The notes below the pieces were generated by a model. The model searched no databases and was not told the origin of the DNA. It was given only the letters and a program-made list of their open reading frames with translations. From NCBI GenBank assembly GCA_016490735.1, contig JAEMWC010000164.1, positions 565,001 through 629,000 on the forward strand: a stretch of 64,000 bases of DNA. Direction: 5' to 3'. The stretch's first letter is position 1. Each line of letters opens with the position of its first letter. The stretch comes from Pachyseris speciosa (taxonomy: Eukaryota; Cnidaria; Anthozoa; Scleractinia; Pachyseridae). A program made the position numbers and the translations under genes. This document shows, one piece after another, positions 52,517 through 64,000 of this stretch.

Positions 52517-52607
52517 CAACCTCGTTCCCAGGGTCTCTCCTCTTCCCGCTCCCTGGAGCTCCAGGGGGCGGGAAGGGGAGAGAGGAGAGACCCTGGGAAC
52601 GAGGTTG
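52517..52607. mobile_element. 91-bp miniature of the CAACCTCGTTCCCAGGGTCT family
   Basis: An almost perfect palindrome from CAACCTCG to CGAGGTTG, with a GGAGCTCC centre. It has the same terminal 22 bp as the 1.4-kb element at 40,767-42,142. Confidence 0.8.
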
Positions 52608-52799
52608 GATTTATGTTTGTCCAGTGTAGATTCGGGTGACAAAATGCAGCTGAAGACGGTCTTTGATGGGCAGTTAGCTTTTCAGATCTATAGCATTACA
52701 ACTCCCCTCACAAACTCACGTGAAAGGGATTGCCTGGAATCACCACCCTGGCTAATTTCGAGCGCGTCATTAGGAGTTATGTTCTAGCGTGACTCTCTG

Positions 52800-52966
52800 G
52801 CTTATTACACCTTGTACATAATTATGTAAATATTGTATTTTTGATCCTCTTTCTTTCGATTAGGCTTATTTTTTTTAGTTGTTGTATTTTCGGAGATACT
52901 AGCACGTCTAGTGCTATTCATAAATCCGAATGGAAATAAAGTTTATGATGATGATGATGATGATGG
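52800..52966 (+). mobile_element. Candidate non-LTR retrotransposon 3' end with (TGA)n tail
   Basis: Untranslated-looking sequence ending CCGAATGGAAATAAAGTTTA then (TGATGA)n. The AATAAA-type end plus simple tail is typical of a 5'-truncated LINE. No coding part remains. Confidence 0.5.
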
Positions 52967-54394
52967 GTATAAGAGCTGCGATAATGGTGAGATTATTGTC
53001 GAAAGCCGGGGACCGAGTACGAGTAGGTATAACAACGTGAAGACCTGGAACAGCCGAAGCTGTCACTATTAAAACTTGTTCCCTTTAGGGCTGTGTAAAT
53101 AAAAAGATCAAATTAAGTAAATAAACGTACGAACGAATAAATGAATAAAAGGTTGCATTGCCAGGTGTCACGAGCTTATGTCATTTTCTCCAAATAAAAA
53201 ATTCGAATTTTTGAGATAATTGGCATCACTGAAGTTAAAATACATGGAATCTGTACTCTGATCTTCGGCTAAAAATTTAAATAAGCGTTAAATGTCATAT
53301 GAGAAAAAAAAAGGTCAGATTTTTTTTTACAAAGTCTTAATTCCAAATCCAGTGCTTGGACAACTGCAAGAATGCTTTTTCCATGGTTTCAACTTTGATG
53401 CGTAAGAATGAACTTGTGATTGTCACAGTAAAATGCTAATCTAGTTGGCAGATCCTTATTTTTCTGCTCACTTGTATGCGATAGGACGTTGAAACCACCG
53501 GAAGGAACAGTTTTTGTGAAAAATACATGCCAGGGCTGAAGCATCCCTCTTCGTTTAGTTGTTCATCGATTATCTGCTGACTTGGGCGTTAAATTAGAGG
53601 TAGGAACTTTACTTTCAGTTCTCGATCGAATCGTGCCTTTTGGAAAACTCGGATAATTTTCTCTATTGACTTATACAAGTCTCGGTCAAATGGAGACTCC
53701 ATGTTTCTCCACATTTTTTCAGAACAGCGTGGCTCGTGGACCTATTCATTTGTGTTGGTTCTCACAATAATTCTTCATGTTTTGAATACTATGCGTTTTC
53801 ACATAACTGTCGCAAAGTATCTCGAAGTGTGGTTACGGAGCAAAAACAACAGTCTGCCATATTGACTTTTACGTTTTTAAATTTTCCTGAAGAAAGCCAT
53901 GCAGTTAAACTTTTCGAAATGTCGACCATAAAACATTTTAACTCGGAAGTATTCCGAAAGAAGAAAAACATTTTGTAATGTACTTGTTATGTTTGAAGAA
54001 GTGTAGAGGACCGACACAGTTGCGCTTTCTGTTTACAAACTTATTGATCTGAGGCCGGCCCAGTTGTTCAAGGCATGATTAAGTTAATCCCTGGTCAGTG
54101 TGAACTTTGGCTTCGGTTTAATTAATGTCCTATTGAGAGTTTTCTCAAAGTTTTCGCCCTCAAGTTTAGAATGCAACTTTTATTTACCTTTGAGCTTAGA
54201 ATTTGTTTTCAAAAGGCGTTTTCAGCGATCGAGACGAAAACCTCGGGTAACTTTAAATCGGCTTTCGAACAACCGGACCCTGAATGTTAAGAGCTAACAC
54301 ATGAAAAGCGCCGTACAACCGGAACACCATCCTTGTGGGCCCAAGGGGTCATTTTTAACATTTCAAAGTAAATACTACTTGCTTCTTTTCTTTT
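52967..54394. other. Host non-coding, nothing firm
   Basis: An open frame at about 53,723-53,978 after a TTTTTTCAG acceptor has no ATG and no known domain. It may be an exon but cannot be supported. Confidence 0.35.
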
Positions 54395-54499
54395 TCAGCC
54401 TTTCTCAAAGAGATTAATACGGCAAAAATAAATTTGAAAAAAGATAGCAAGGAAGTCAAGACATGCATTTCTTCCTTGGCGCTAGATTCAACGCTTTAA
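54395..54499 (+). CDS. Possible terminal exon of an unknown upstream gene
   Basis: After a good acceptor (TTTTCTTTTTCAG) 33 codons are open (FLKEINTAKINLKKDSKEVK, then CISSLALDSTL) and end in TAA, just before the MITE at 54,502. Composition looks coding. No partner exon was found upstream, so this is a weak candidate. Confidence 0.25.
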   Translation, partial: SAFLKEINTAKINLKKDSKEVKTCISSLALDSTL

Positions 54500-54501
54500 G
54501 C

Positions 54502-54768
54502 CGGGCCTGGCTAAACTAGGAAACATTGTTGCGGAAACATTGTTTATGAAACAAATTCCCAGTTTAGCCGCGCGGGAAACATTTGTTGAGAAAACAAAAT
54601 TTGTGTCCGGGAAACAAAAATGTTTTTGGCCGAAAGTTAAAAACATTTTTTGTTTCCGAAACACAAAATTTGTTTCTGCAACAAATGTTTCCAACACAGC
54701 TAAACTGGGAAACATTTGCGTCCTCAACAATGTTTCAGCAACAATCATCCCAGTTTAGCCAGGCCTTT
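54502..54768. mobile_element. Hairpin MITE upstream of the acidic-protein gene
   Basis: Ends GGCCTGGCTAAACTAGGAAA and its near-complement, with further mirrored GGAAACATTGTT / AACAATGTTTC and GTTTAGC blocks. It folds on itself along most of its length and lies 128 bp upstream of the start codon at 54,896. Confidence 0.7.
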
Positions 54769-54895
54769 ACGATTGTTTGCTTTGAGTGCGCTCACTAAAA
54801 AGAACATTGTCTATTTTCTGTATACAGTAGTTTGGACTAATCGCTGCCCAACATACGGAGGATAACAGATATTGCATTCTGGTAAAACCATTAGG

Positions 54896-57800
54896 ATGAG
54901 TTCAAAAGATAAAGGTTCCTCGGACTCACTGTCTACCAAGTCTAAAAAAAAGGACAAGGCAAAGAAAGGTAGGGAATATGAAACTTGAAAATGTGACAGA
55001 AGTTTAGTTGACGAAAATTACTTTTTTTGCTTGCCTCAACCCACAGATAAAGACAAACAGGAGGAAAGCCACGTCAATCTTTGGCAATAGATTTAATATG
55101 CCCATGTTAATCATTAACTACGTGAGGACCCACTGCATTCTTCAATTCTATTATTGGCTTTAGTTCGAAAAGGAAGGATCTTGAAACTCATCCAGGCGCG
55201 GATCCAGGGAAAATGGTGATCGTTTCCGATAACAAGGGCGGCAAAAACGCGACCGTCTAGGGGAGTCCGGGAACATGCTACCCCGGAGTAAACGTTTTGG
55301 ATTTTGATCCTCCAAAGTGCCATTCCCTGGACGTTTGAGTCTTTCGGGCAGGATATTGGCCAGATCTCAAGATCAAGGCTTGAAATGTTACTTTTATCAT
55401 TAAAAATATATTTATTTTCCAGATTCTGACCGTGTTGGGAAAGGTTCATTGGCTTTTAGGGTCGTTGTAGAATAACATCAGGCTCAAACTCCTATCAACC
55501 TCAACGACGTTTAATCCACTTCTGCCCGGAAAAAACTACATTCGCAAGCACATGTCTAATCCCATGATGCCTAGAAACATCCAAAAAGGCACGTAAGGCG
55601 TGCGTACAACATCGCAACATTCCTAACAGACCGGTGTCCGTACAACGGTGGAAACCGTTGTGGATCCGCGCCTGTCAGACATCAGCACAGTAATGCTGTT
55701 GTTCTTTGACAACACAGCTCCTTACGTTTTGGAAGACTAGTGAGGCCCTGCCAGGGGAGGGTTCCGTGTCACTTGTCTGAATTTTAAAATCTCCCGTGTC
55801 GGTGTTTAAATCGCTAATTCTCGGCCTTGACTGTCATGCACTGTCAAAATTGTGCCGGGAATGATGTCGCCTGCCGGGATTTCATTTACTGTGCTGTTGC
55901 TACTTTTTGGGCCACGTCGCTTGTCGGAATTTCCCCTGGCAGGGACTCAGCACTATTTATTGGTCTTAATCATCACGTAGACCATGTACAACGCAGTTTC
56001 AGCAAAGGACTTAAAATATTGCATTCGTAGTTCTTATAGTGACAACCGAGGAACTGACAGCTCATTGTTGTCAATATAACACTTGTAATCCGAGTGTAGT
56101 CTAATAACGTAATGTGCTTTGCATATAGAATTCTGCTTACTCTCTCGATACGCATAGCATATTCAGTTCCTTCGACCTAGTAAACAATGTTGAAACCATC
56201 TCAGGCTTCCGAACATTACACAAGCTTAATGATCTTAAGACGACAACGCCTATATCCATAAATTATAGTTGTACATGCTTACAAGTTTTCATAACATAAC
56301 AATAACAACATAACATAATTCGACCACAGATCTCGGAAGATTATTCCATTCGCGCGCCATGCGAACAGAGAAAGAATAGGGTGGTTACCAAAAGTGGATT
56401 TATACTTTGTAAATTCGAAAAAGTCATCATTTTTACTTTCCTAAATCGCGCCTCATTGTCATAGTTTAACAATATCTCTTTCAATCTGTTTAGTGTAAAG
56501 AGATTCCATGTCATAACTTTTATTTGCTTGCTTTGTTTTCAGAGAAAAAGGAGAAGAAAGAAAAAAGCAAAAAACGGGACTCAAAGGATCTTGAAACCGT
56601 TCATGATTTTGGCGAGGCTGAAAAGCAGACTGAAGGAAATGGCCAGGAGCCGTCACCAAAGTCGAAAACGTTTGGTTTGTTTCGACTAAGTGGAAGGAAG
56701 TCCAAGCATGGCTCCCAGGACAGCTTGAAGAGGCAAAGCAGGGAGTCAATTGATTTCGAAAGAAGTGGAAGCGAATTCTCGCTTGAGGAGTCAGCAGGAT
56801 CCGTGGAATCAGCGACAGCAGGAAAACCAGGTGCTTCTGAGAAGGACGCCCTGGATCACAAGGAAACCAGCGAGAGAGCCAAGGGAGAACGCAAGGCCGA
56901 GACAAGTAACGAAACAGAGGTAGAAAACGCTACTTTGGTTGAAAGTTTGTCCAGACCAGAGAATAACAGTTCCATTCAACCAGTGTTGGCCGAAGATAGA
57001 AGCTTTGACAAAACAAGTGAAGAAAGGGCGGTTACTGAAGACACATCTCCCAAAGAGGACAGCCCTGATGACAAATTGCAAAAGGAAGATTTACGTGAGC
57101 CGATCGAAGAACCAGCAAACAACACCTCCCCGGAGAGCATCAAGGGAGAGTCATTTGTGATTTCAGAAACAGAAACCAACAAGGCAACTGAAGACAATAA
57201 AGAACGACACGACCAAGAGATAACGAGTTCCGAGGGCGAGAGCGTGGATACTGTGGTATCAACAGGAATTTCCAATACTGGTGACGTCGGAGAGTCAACG
57301 GACGAACATGAAAACGAAAAGCTCAGTGAGATGGACATCGAGGAATTGATTTTCTCAACATACGAAGAGAGGAAAGGCCCCCAGCAAGATGACCGTCAAG
57401 ACGAGCAAGATGATGAAACTCCCTTTGATGAGAAAGCCATCATGCTTGTGTATCCTGATAAGCGGCCTGTGCAGAGGGAAAAGAAGGCGCAAGAGGATGC
57501 CGAAGAACAAGAACAGCTGGTCGCACTGACAGTTGATATCAAAGAGAATCGAGTTCAGGAGCAAGTCAACGAGCTTCTCAAACTTGACTTCGAGGAAAAT
57601 ATGGAGCAAGAAGGCGAGAGTCGCGTAAAGTATGTCAAACGAGAAGGGGGACAGGAAAAGAGCTCTGATTTTGAGGTACATACAACAAAGATATCGTCGA
57701 AAGGCGGAGACATTCCTAAAGATCGTCCCAAGCAGCTTGTATCTGAGATATCTTCGTTCGATGACGAGCCAGCCCGCTTTACGTCAAGCACCCCAAAGAG

Positions 57801-58068
57801 ATCGCCAACCGCCATTGCCAAAGACACTAGAAAGGAGACTAGACGTGGAGACCTGAGGCCAGTCGAAGGTCGTATTGCCCAAACAGCTGTGAAAGTGAGC
57901 TCAGTGGTGGAGGTTCAGCTAAGGGGGTACATTGTGAAGACCATCACCGAAGTCAAGATATCTTCTACAGTGCTGCTGGCACAATTGGTGGAGATAAACA
58001 AGAAACTACGAGCACTCAAATGGGAACTTCTTAAAGTGCAGGAGAGCGGCAAAGTTGAAACTGTTTGA
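54896..58068 (+). CDS. Acidic, lysine/glutamate-rich disordered protein (two coding exons)
   Basis: Exon 1 is 54,896-54,968 (ATG to donor GTAGGG). Exon 2 is 56,543-58,068 (acceptor TTGTTTTCAG, stop TGA). Phases agree, giving about 532 residues. The N-terminus is basic (KSKKKDKAKK, continued by KKEKKEKSKKRDSKD). Residues about 40-75 hold a serine-rich patch with GLFRLSGRKSKHGSQDSLKR. The middle is highly acidic and low in hydrophobics. The last 90 residues are more ordered (VEVQLRGYIVKTITEVKISS, then LLAQLVEINKKLRALKWELL) and could form a helical oligomerisation unit. I recognise no family. A polyadenylation-like AATAAA is at about 58,608. The intron contains an alternative short exon. Confidence 0.68.
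55047..55090 (+). CDS. Possible alternative short terminal exon
   Basis: A CAACCCACAG acceptor is followed by 13 codons and TAG in the same phase as exon 1 (one base carried over), with a DKDKQEESHVNLWQ end. If used, the product is about 38 residues and keeps only the basic N-terminus. The intact phase and similar charged content support it; expression is unknown. Confidence 0.35.
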
Positions 58069-58619
58069 GTAACCCGGCAACATTGAGGGGGCACCAGTTA
58101 AAATTTGAGTTCCTGTCGCTTTGAGAATAGAAAGTATAAAGAATTTCCCAGGTCTAGAGTACATTTCCTCTTTCAATGAGAAAGTATGTAGAACACAATG
58201 ATTCTTGAATACTTTTGACTTTTGTTAGAAAACTCGATCATCATAGTTCAATATATAATAGTAATTGACAAGAATACCGGCCATAGCTAGTTAGTAATCA
58301 AATTAATAAGCAGGTGTTGACGTTTAGAGAGCAATGTTGACTGCAAACAGATTTAGCTGAAACTAGAATTTACATAAGCGTGCCTGCTTTGTTTCAGAAA
58401 CGATTTTCGTGAAAGTTGGAAATTTGCAATCTATTTTCTAGTTTGATTATTGATCTGGCAACCATATAAAGTTGTCTACTAAATTGAGGATAAATCCAGT
58501 AATCGAGGTAGACGTTTCCCTTGTCCTTCCTAGAAAGGGAAAAAGGCTGCTTAATTCTTTATTCTAAGTGCGTGTTGAAAAAGTTATTGGGACTGGTCTA
58601 GCAGTTTAATAAATCGATA

Positions 58620-58621
58620 TT

Positions 58622-58653
<32 letters not shown>

Positions 58654-58685
58654 AATCATCATCATCATCATCATCATCATTATTA
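58620..58685. repeat. (ATC)n microsatellite
   Basis: About 20 ATC/CAT units with one ATA interruption. Confidence 0.9.
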
Positions 58686-58754
58686 ATATAGTGACAACTT
58701 AATCTGCCTTTCAAACTATAGGTCTTTCAAAATGAAGACCGCAACAGACCTGAA

Positions 58755-59060
58755 GGAATGATAACTTTATTTAAACACGGTTAAAATATCAGTTTTATGT
58801 AGAACATATACAAAAATCTTTACAACTGGCGTACATATTTGCCGTGTGGGAGTACTGTTCCGAAAACAATCTGTGAGTTTTTCTCTTGAAGAGACCCAAG
58901 GACTGAATTTGCTGTACGCAGTTCCTCAGGAAGATTGTTCCATAAAAGAGCGCCACTGTAGCTAAAGCTACGCTTCAGGTAGTCATTCTAGGTTTTGGAA
59001 GGGATAGTTAACCCTTGGCGTCGAGAAGTACCAGACCTCTTCAGTTCTTTATTTAGCGAA
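58755..59060 (-). mobile_element. LINE C-terminal remnant
   Basis: The minus-strand reading gives NDYLKRSFSYSGALLWNNLP and EELRTANSVLGSLQEKNSQI, the familiar end of CR1/L2/RTE-type ORF2 proteins. A short 3' region with AACCGTGTTTAAATAAAGTT follows. No catalytic part remains. Confidence 0.6.
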
Positions 59061-59462
59061 TACGAATGTTAAAGTCAAGAGGTCTGGACAGCAGGAACGC
59101 CACAATAAGTTTTAAATTCGTAGTTTTATACCTAAAACTTAAATGTTTACGAAGTTGTCAAAATAAAGCCATCTTATCACCCTACTTACACAATCTAAAT
59201 GGCTTACACCCGTACATTCTAAATTTAGATCACTGGGTTCAAGCCATCTCAACTGATCATCTAATTCTTCCCAGTAGCTCATTAAATATGCATAAACATT
59301 TCGACCAATCAAATCACTTTACTGATCAATCGGAGGTGAAAGTGAGGATTTGCCTGCTTTTCTGGGTTTGAACGTTCAGCTATTATCAGTTTGCCGTGTA
59401 CTATTGGCACTTAACTTCTTTGCTATACTACTATGGCCGACAAGGATACAAGCTGAGCTCAC

Positions 59463-62400
59463 AAACGAACATACAATAAAATCAGCGACACACAAAGGTC
59501 AAAGCTGCAGGAATATTATGACGGAGGCATGAAAACATGCGGTTCGGATAATATTGATAGAATTGGAATGGCAGCCGAAGAAACTGGGCCAACCATTGAT
59601 CAAGTTAAGGTAAGGTATTTTTTAGTTAAATTGATACACTACCATTCCCTTCATGTATGCGGAATACCCCGCCACTTTTAAGCTTATTTGCATTTCATTG
59701 AATAATAATAGCCTAATCATTGTTGTGTGCTTCGTTCGTCATTGTTCTTCATAAGCTGAAATACTATGCAGTACTCGGTGTACTGCATCAACGATTTTGT
59801 TCCTTTTTTTTAAAAAAAGCATTGATTCATAATCGATCGAATACCGAGGTCAGCGAAGCCAAATGTACAATTTTACTATTCACATAATGAGGCGATGTGG
59901 TAATAGTTTTCTTAGCTTACTTTATTGCATATAATTGCAATGCATGTACAAGATACTGAATGGAGATAAGAGTATGGCGGTGAAAGAAGAACATATGCCT
60001 TCTGTGTATTGCAACACCCCGGCGTGTTCACCATTTAATCACCCTCAATTGACAAGTTTACAAGCTCAGAGCTTCTGCTTACCACCAGGCCCGGGGTGGG
60101 GGAACTGCCTTTTATGGCCTATATAAGTATGTGCGGCGCCAAAGGGTACAGTTTTTCAGCCATTTTGGTCAGAAATAGGTCATTAAGGCTATCAAGAAAA
60201 GCCCTTCATAAATTATGTTTAGAGCAACTGTACCAGCCGCAACGGCCATAAGTAGGGTATCAAATTTTTTGATCAGGTCATAAGTAAGGTAGAGAAAATT
60301 GCAGATTTTGGTCATAAATAGGGTAAGGCTTTTGGGAAGTGGGCTGCACACCCCCACCCAATTTTTCTGGGAGTATCCCCTCGGTTACCAGGATATTGTA
60401 AGGCTGGCCAGCGAGAGACAGCAGAAAGGGAAGGGTTGCTACTGTAGCGTAAGGCATTTTGAAATATCATTTCAGTGTGATACATTTAATTTTATAGACT
60501 GAAGTGGATTGGAAATGCCAGACAAAAGGCAAAAATTAGTTCTGGAACACAAGCAGCTCCAAAGCCAATTAAGATCCCAACTGGTTCACATGGCTCACAT
60601 TCCTACAACATGTTCTGTGCAGAGTTTTTCAAGTCAGGTGAGAACCTAATTGATGATGTTTATAACAGTGGTTTTGTTAATCTAACCTTTTTTTTGAAAA
60701 ATCGACCCTATTTCTCTCAAATAAATCCAGTGAACAATTTATTATGGAAGAAAACTGATGATCAAAAATCAAAAGTTGAATGGATAATAAAGGTTTTAGT
60801 GATTTTTGAGGCTCAGTTGAGCAAGTTAAGCAGTGTATAATACAAAGATTTAATCCAATTTGACTTACCATTTTTTTTTCATTTGCTTATTAAATTTGTA
60901 TGATTATAACTTTTTTCTCATTTAAACTTTTACTTCATTTTTTTGCAGTTCTAAATATATAGACCCTTAATTTTAGTTTTAATAGCTTTTAATGTTGTTA
61001 CTTAGTCTTATTAGTACATGGTGTTTATCCTCTGCTATGTGACACGATGATAAAGCTATTGATTGATTGAGTGATTGATATTAATTTTTAGTTGATCCAT
61101 TGTCTTTGATTGCTGAGGAAGTTGAAAATCATGCAAATTATGGCAATGTAATATCACACAAATTCAATTGATATTCAATGGAAATGGGCACTTTTAATTA
61201 TTATTTTTCACTAGATGAGTGCAAGAAGTTGTCTTTGGTTCAAAAGAACAAAGAAGCTGCCAAGAAATGGCATGACGTGGCTTCTGCAGAAAAAGACAAG
61301 TTCAAACATAGTGCACAAAGTTTAAAATCCCCAGATGTTTTGGAGCTTAGTGAGACACAGAAATCTAAGTTGATAGATGTTCACAGGAAAAATCTTCTAA
61401 ATGAGGTAAGGGTTTCAATTACTTTGTGAAATAATCTCCAGCCAAAGCTCAATTACAAAACATTCAAAATATGTAAATTTAGAATAGATGAATCTCTTTA
61501 TAATTATGCCCTTTTGAGTTACATTTTACTTTTTCATCTTCTTTAGATCATGTTTATAGAGGACTTGGGTTGTGAATCTTCTCTGATGTTTAAAGACACT
61601 TCAGGCCAAGTGTACAACTTTGGATCAAGTGCAGGGTACTCTTTCTTATGCCTGAATCCTGACATCAATATCCAATTCAGAGACCACTTTGGTTTGTATT
61701 CATTTCTTTGAATTAGCAATATAGAGTTGTATTGATTTTTTTGACATGCATTGTATAAGCAGAAGCATGATTATATGATTCTAAAGTAGAATATGATTCC
61801 TCCTACTTATGAATTAATGTAAATAAAAAGCTTGCATTACACACACTTCAGCAGTAATGGCCTCAAAGTCCTTGAAATGCCACAGATTAATTTCGTGTAG
61901 GTTTTCATTAAATTGTCTTGTTTCAATACTGGTGATCAGCAATGCATGTACATCAAGTGAAAAATGTTGCTTTAATAAAGCTCTTTTTTATTTATTTTGT
62001 TTTTGAAAAAATAGGGCTTAATAATATAGCTCATCCTGTTCAGACATTGTGTTATCAAATTTACAAGTTAGATTATTCATGATTGTCGATAGGGTGAATA
62101 CATTAAAAAAATAGACCTGCGACTACCCTGTACCTCTCTCTTTCTTTAGCTTGTACCAATGAGAGATACACATACAAAGATGTACAACAGTTATTCAATT
62201 CCAAATACAGTAAGTTAAGCATATACATATTATCCACTATTAAATAGTATAGATGGTAGCATGCAACTAACTGATGCATTTTTGAAATCCCTAGAATGTA
62301 GCTTTGCTCATTATCTGATAAAAAAATTTAACTGTTATCATCATTGTCGTCATCATTATTATTATGGTGTCTCACTGTGCAAAGCTGAAGAGAGTCAACT

Positions 62401-63584
62401 CTGCAATGGAAAAAGCTGTTGGGCGAAGAACAGCCAGTTCTCCAAGCCTTAAGCATGCTAAAAGTCTCCACATAAATTAACGTGTGCATGCCAAGGCCAG
62501 GATTGTCATCTTCTGTATGGTGTCACTATGGCATTCACTCTCTTGCCTAAATATTGGTGGGCTTTCTCAAGATTGCCCTTCATGCATCCTAGATATCCAA
62601 ATATAGTTGGAATAACTGTGGGGATAATTATTATTATTATTATTGTTATTATAATTGTTATTATTGACGTACTATATAATTATTAAATAATTCATATGAG
62701 AACAGCAGATGTATATGAAAGTGACAAATGATCGTGACAGTGAATTTCCAATTACTCAAATTGGAAATTCACTGCAATGATTGTCTGTCACTTTCATCAT
62801 CATCATCATCATCGACACTAATGAATTTCTCTCTTGCACATTAGGTGAAGCAATAAAGAAGCCAGGCAGTAGGGTGCCATATCTACGTGGGGGTTTTACA
62901 GTAGAAAACCTCCCAGATGGTATTATCTTTAAAAAACCTTTCCATTATGGCACTAAACAACTCCAGGCCATAATGGAGAAAAAAAGCGAAATAAAATTTG
63001 TAATCAATACAAATGTAAACTTGCAAAGCAGCAGGGATGTTACCCCCTCTGCAACTTGCCCTGAAACAATAGTCACACTTCTGTCCAGGATAGTGGACAG
63101 AGAGTGTGCAGAAAGGGTAGTTACACTATCGGACAAGATTAAAGAACAAGATGTGGAGGTTGTGGAGTTGAGACTAAATTTAAATGAATGCAGTTGTTAT
63201 TTTGAAGATGATGCATGGCTAGCTGTTTGTTCTAACATACAGCGCTCCACAAAAGCACAAGGGCTTATTGTTCCAGTGTTAGCTGAGTCGGAAGATGAGG
63301 AATTTTGGCTTTTCTACTCCATCCAGAATCCATCAAAACTAGTAAAAGCATCCTCTGCTTACAAACTAAAAGGGTATTGGCTAGACCAACAAGGCCAATC
63401 CAACTACAAATTACTTAACAATCATCAAGATGTTGTTACTATTGCCAATTTGATCAAAAATGGACCCTATGGGCCATTGTACTTCTTGCAGAGGATGGAA
63501 ATTTCAGATGACCAGCATTTTAAAATACCTGAAGCATTTAACAATGCAATATTAGCTACCTTGAGAAGTAACACTATTATTTAA
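59463..63584 (+). CDS. Homeodomain-like plus HMG-box-like host protein, six recognised exons
   Basis: Exons: about 59,463-59,614, then 60,498-60,637, 61,215-61,405, 61,547-61,691, 62,150-62,209 and 62,845-63,584. Every junction keeps frame (phases 2, 1, 0, 1, 1), with GT-AG borders. The first exons read KRTYNKISDTQRSKLQEYYD and QVKVRLKWIGNARQKAK, a homeodomain-like fold whose last helix carries W-x-x-N-x-R. Across exons 2-3, SYNMFCAEFFKS, AAKKWHDVASAEKDKFKHSA looks like an HMG box. The remaining 330 or so residues (NFGSSAGYSFLCLNPDINIQ, GGFTVENLPDGIIFKKPFHY) match nothing I know. Exons upstream of 59,463 are not resolved; the first donor (GTATTT) is weak. Confidence 0.6.
60088..60392. mobile_element. 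MITE related to the 34,096 element, in an intron
   Basis: It starts CCCGGGGTGGGGGAACTGCC and ends GGGAGTATCCCCTCGG, with internal GGTCATAAATAGGGTA-type repeats that echo the ACCCTATTTAAGG motif of the 34-kb copy in reverse. It lies between exons 59,614 and 60,498 of the homeodomain-like gene. Confidence 0.55.
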
Positions 63585-64000
63585 AATGTAGCAATACTAC
63601 TATTTCATGTGGACAATCACATAACAACTAAGAGCCCTGAAACAAAAATGAACTGTCCCTTCATTACAATGTAAAATACAGCACAAAACTCGTGAATTCA
63701 TTATCCAATCAAATCCTTGAATTCCCATCATATAGAGACTATGCTTAAAGCCAGTGATTTCACTCAAATTATATGTAGTATCCCACATGTCAAAAAAAAC
63801 AACAACAAACAAACAGGAAATCAAAGCATTATCAAGTCTTCTTAAAGTTCTCTCAAACATTAACTTGCATACAATTTATACATTTTTTCTAATGAAGTGC
63901 CTGTCAGGAAGGCAATTTTATAGCTTGGTGACATACGGAGAATCCTAAATTACAGCTATCAATTGTTACTAATTTCAAACTATAGATGATGATTGGCTTA
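63585..64000. other. Downstream of the host gene, nothing recognised
   Basis: AT-rich sequence, probably 3' untranslated and intergenic. No poly(A) hexamer stands out. Confidence 0.4.

Noticed and set aside
53736..53978. 80-codon frame following a TTTTTTCAG
   Set aside because: It begins with GTG, has no known domain, and no upstream donor was found; too weak to call an exon.

Overview
The window looks like a piece of an animal nuclear genome, most likely an anthozoan cnidarian (stony-coral type). The evidence is spliced genes with GT-AG introns and matching phases, a tRNA-derived SINE, Penelope-like, LINE and BEL/Pao retroelements, many hairpin MITEs, and a large endogenous dsDNA virus-like element. 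The taxon is inferred from repeat style and gene content; no marker proves it.

Region 1 (1 to about 17.4 kb) is the right-hand part of an endogenous adintovirus/Polinton (Maverick); its left end lies outside the window. Leftward genes are two fibre-like proteins sharing an N-terminal anchor with a collagen-like segment, a small acidic protein and an A32/FtsK-type packaging ATPase. Rightward genes are a coiled-coil virion-protein candidate, the minor capsid (penton-like) protein, an AT-hook core protein, the double-jelly-roll major capsid protein, a GG-rich core protein, a 50-residue basic protein, an adenain-like cysteine protease, a zinc-ribbon protein, a PLA2-like domain, a DDE integrase with chromodomain, a BRO-N/nuclease protein, an AT-hook zinc-finger protein and a protein-primed type PolB carrying an endonuclease VII domain. 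ATPase, MCP and the long fibre are intact; at least seven other genes carry small frame breaks. Two putative promoter classes are visible: a TATATG motif overlapping the start codon of virion genes, and a conserved box about 55-60 bp upstream of BRO and PolB.

Region 2 (17.4-44 kb) is host DNA full of repeats. It holds a two-exon gene on the minus strand for a FADD-like DED plus death-domain adaptor (exons at 31,453-31,855 and 25,034-25,335), with a perfect kappaB-type site just upstream. Around it are Penelope-like fragments, a LINE fragment, a SINE and several foldback elements. From 37.2 to 43.2 kb there is a nest: two inverted arms interrupted by elements with 9-bp target duplications, one of which itself holds a Harbinger-like MITE.

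Region 3 (44.0-50.3 kb) is a nearly complete BEL/Pao LTR retrotransposon (233/235-bp LTRs, about 1% substitution) inserted in the middle of a hairpin MITE. Its gag-pol frame is broken twice and has an in-frame stop.

Region 4 (50.3-64 kb) contains two host genes on the plus strand. One is an acidic, mostly disordered protein (start exon 54,896, main exon 56,543-58,068, possible alternative short terminal exon at 55,047). The other is a multi-exon gene (at least 59.46-63.58 kb) whose spliced frame holds a homeodomain-like segment followed by an HMG-box-like segment and a long unknown C-terminus. All similarity calls are from reading the sequence; no database search was run.
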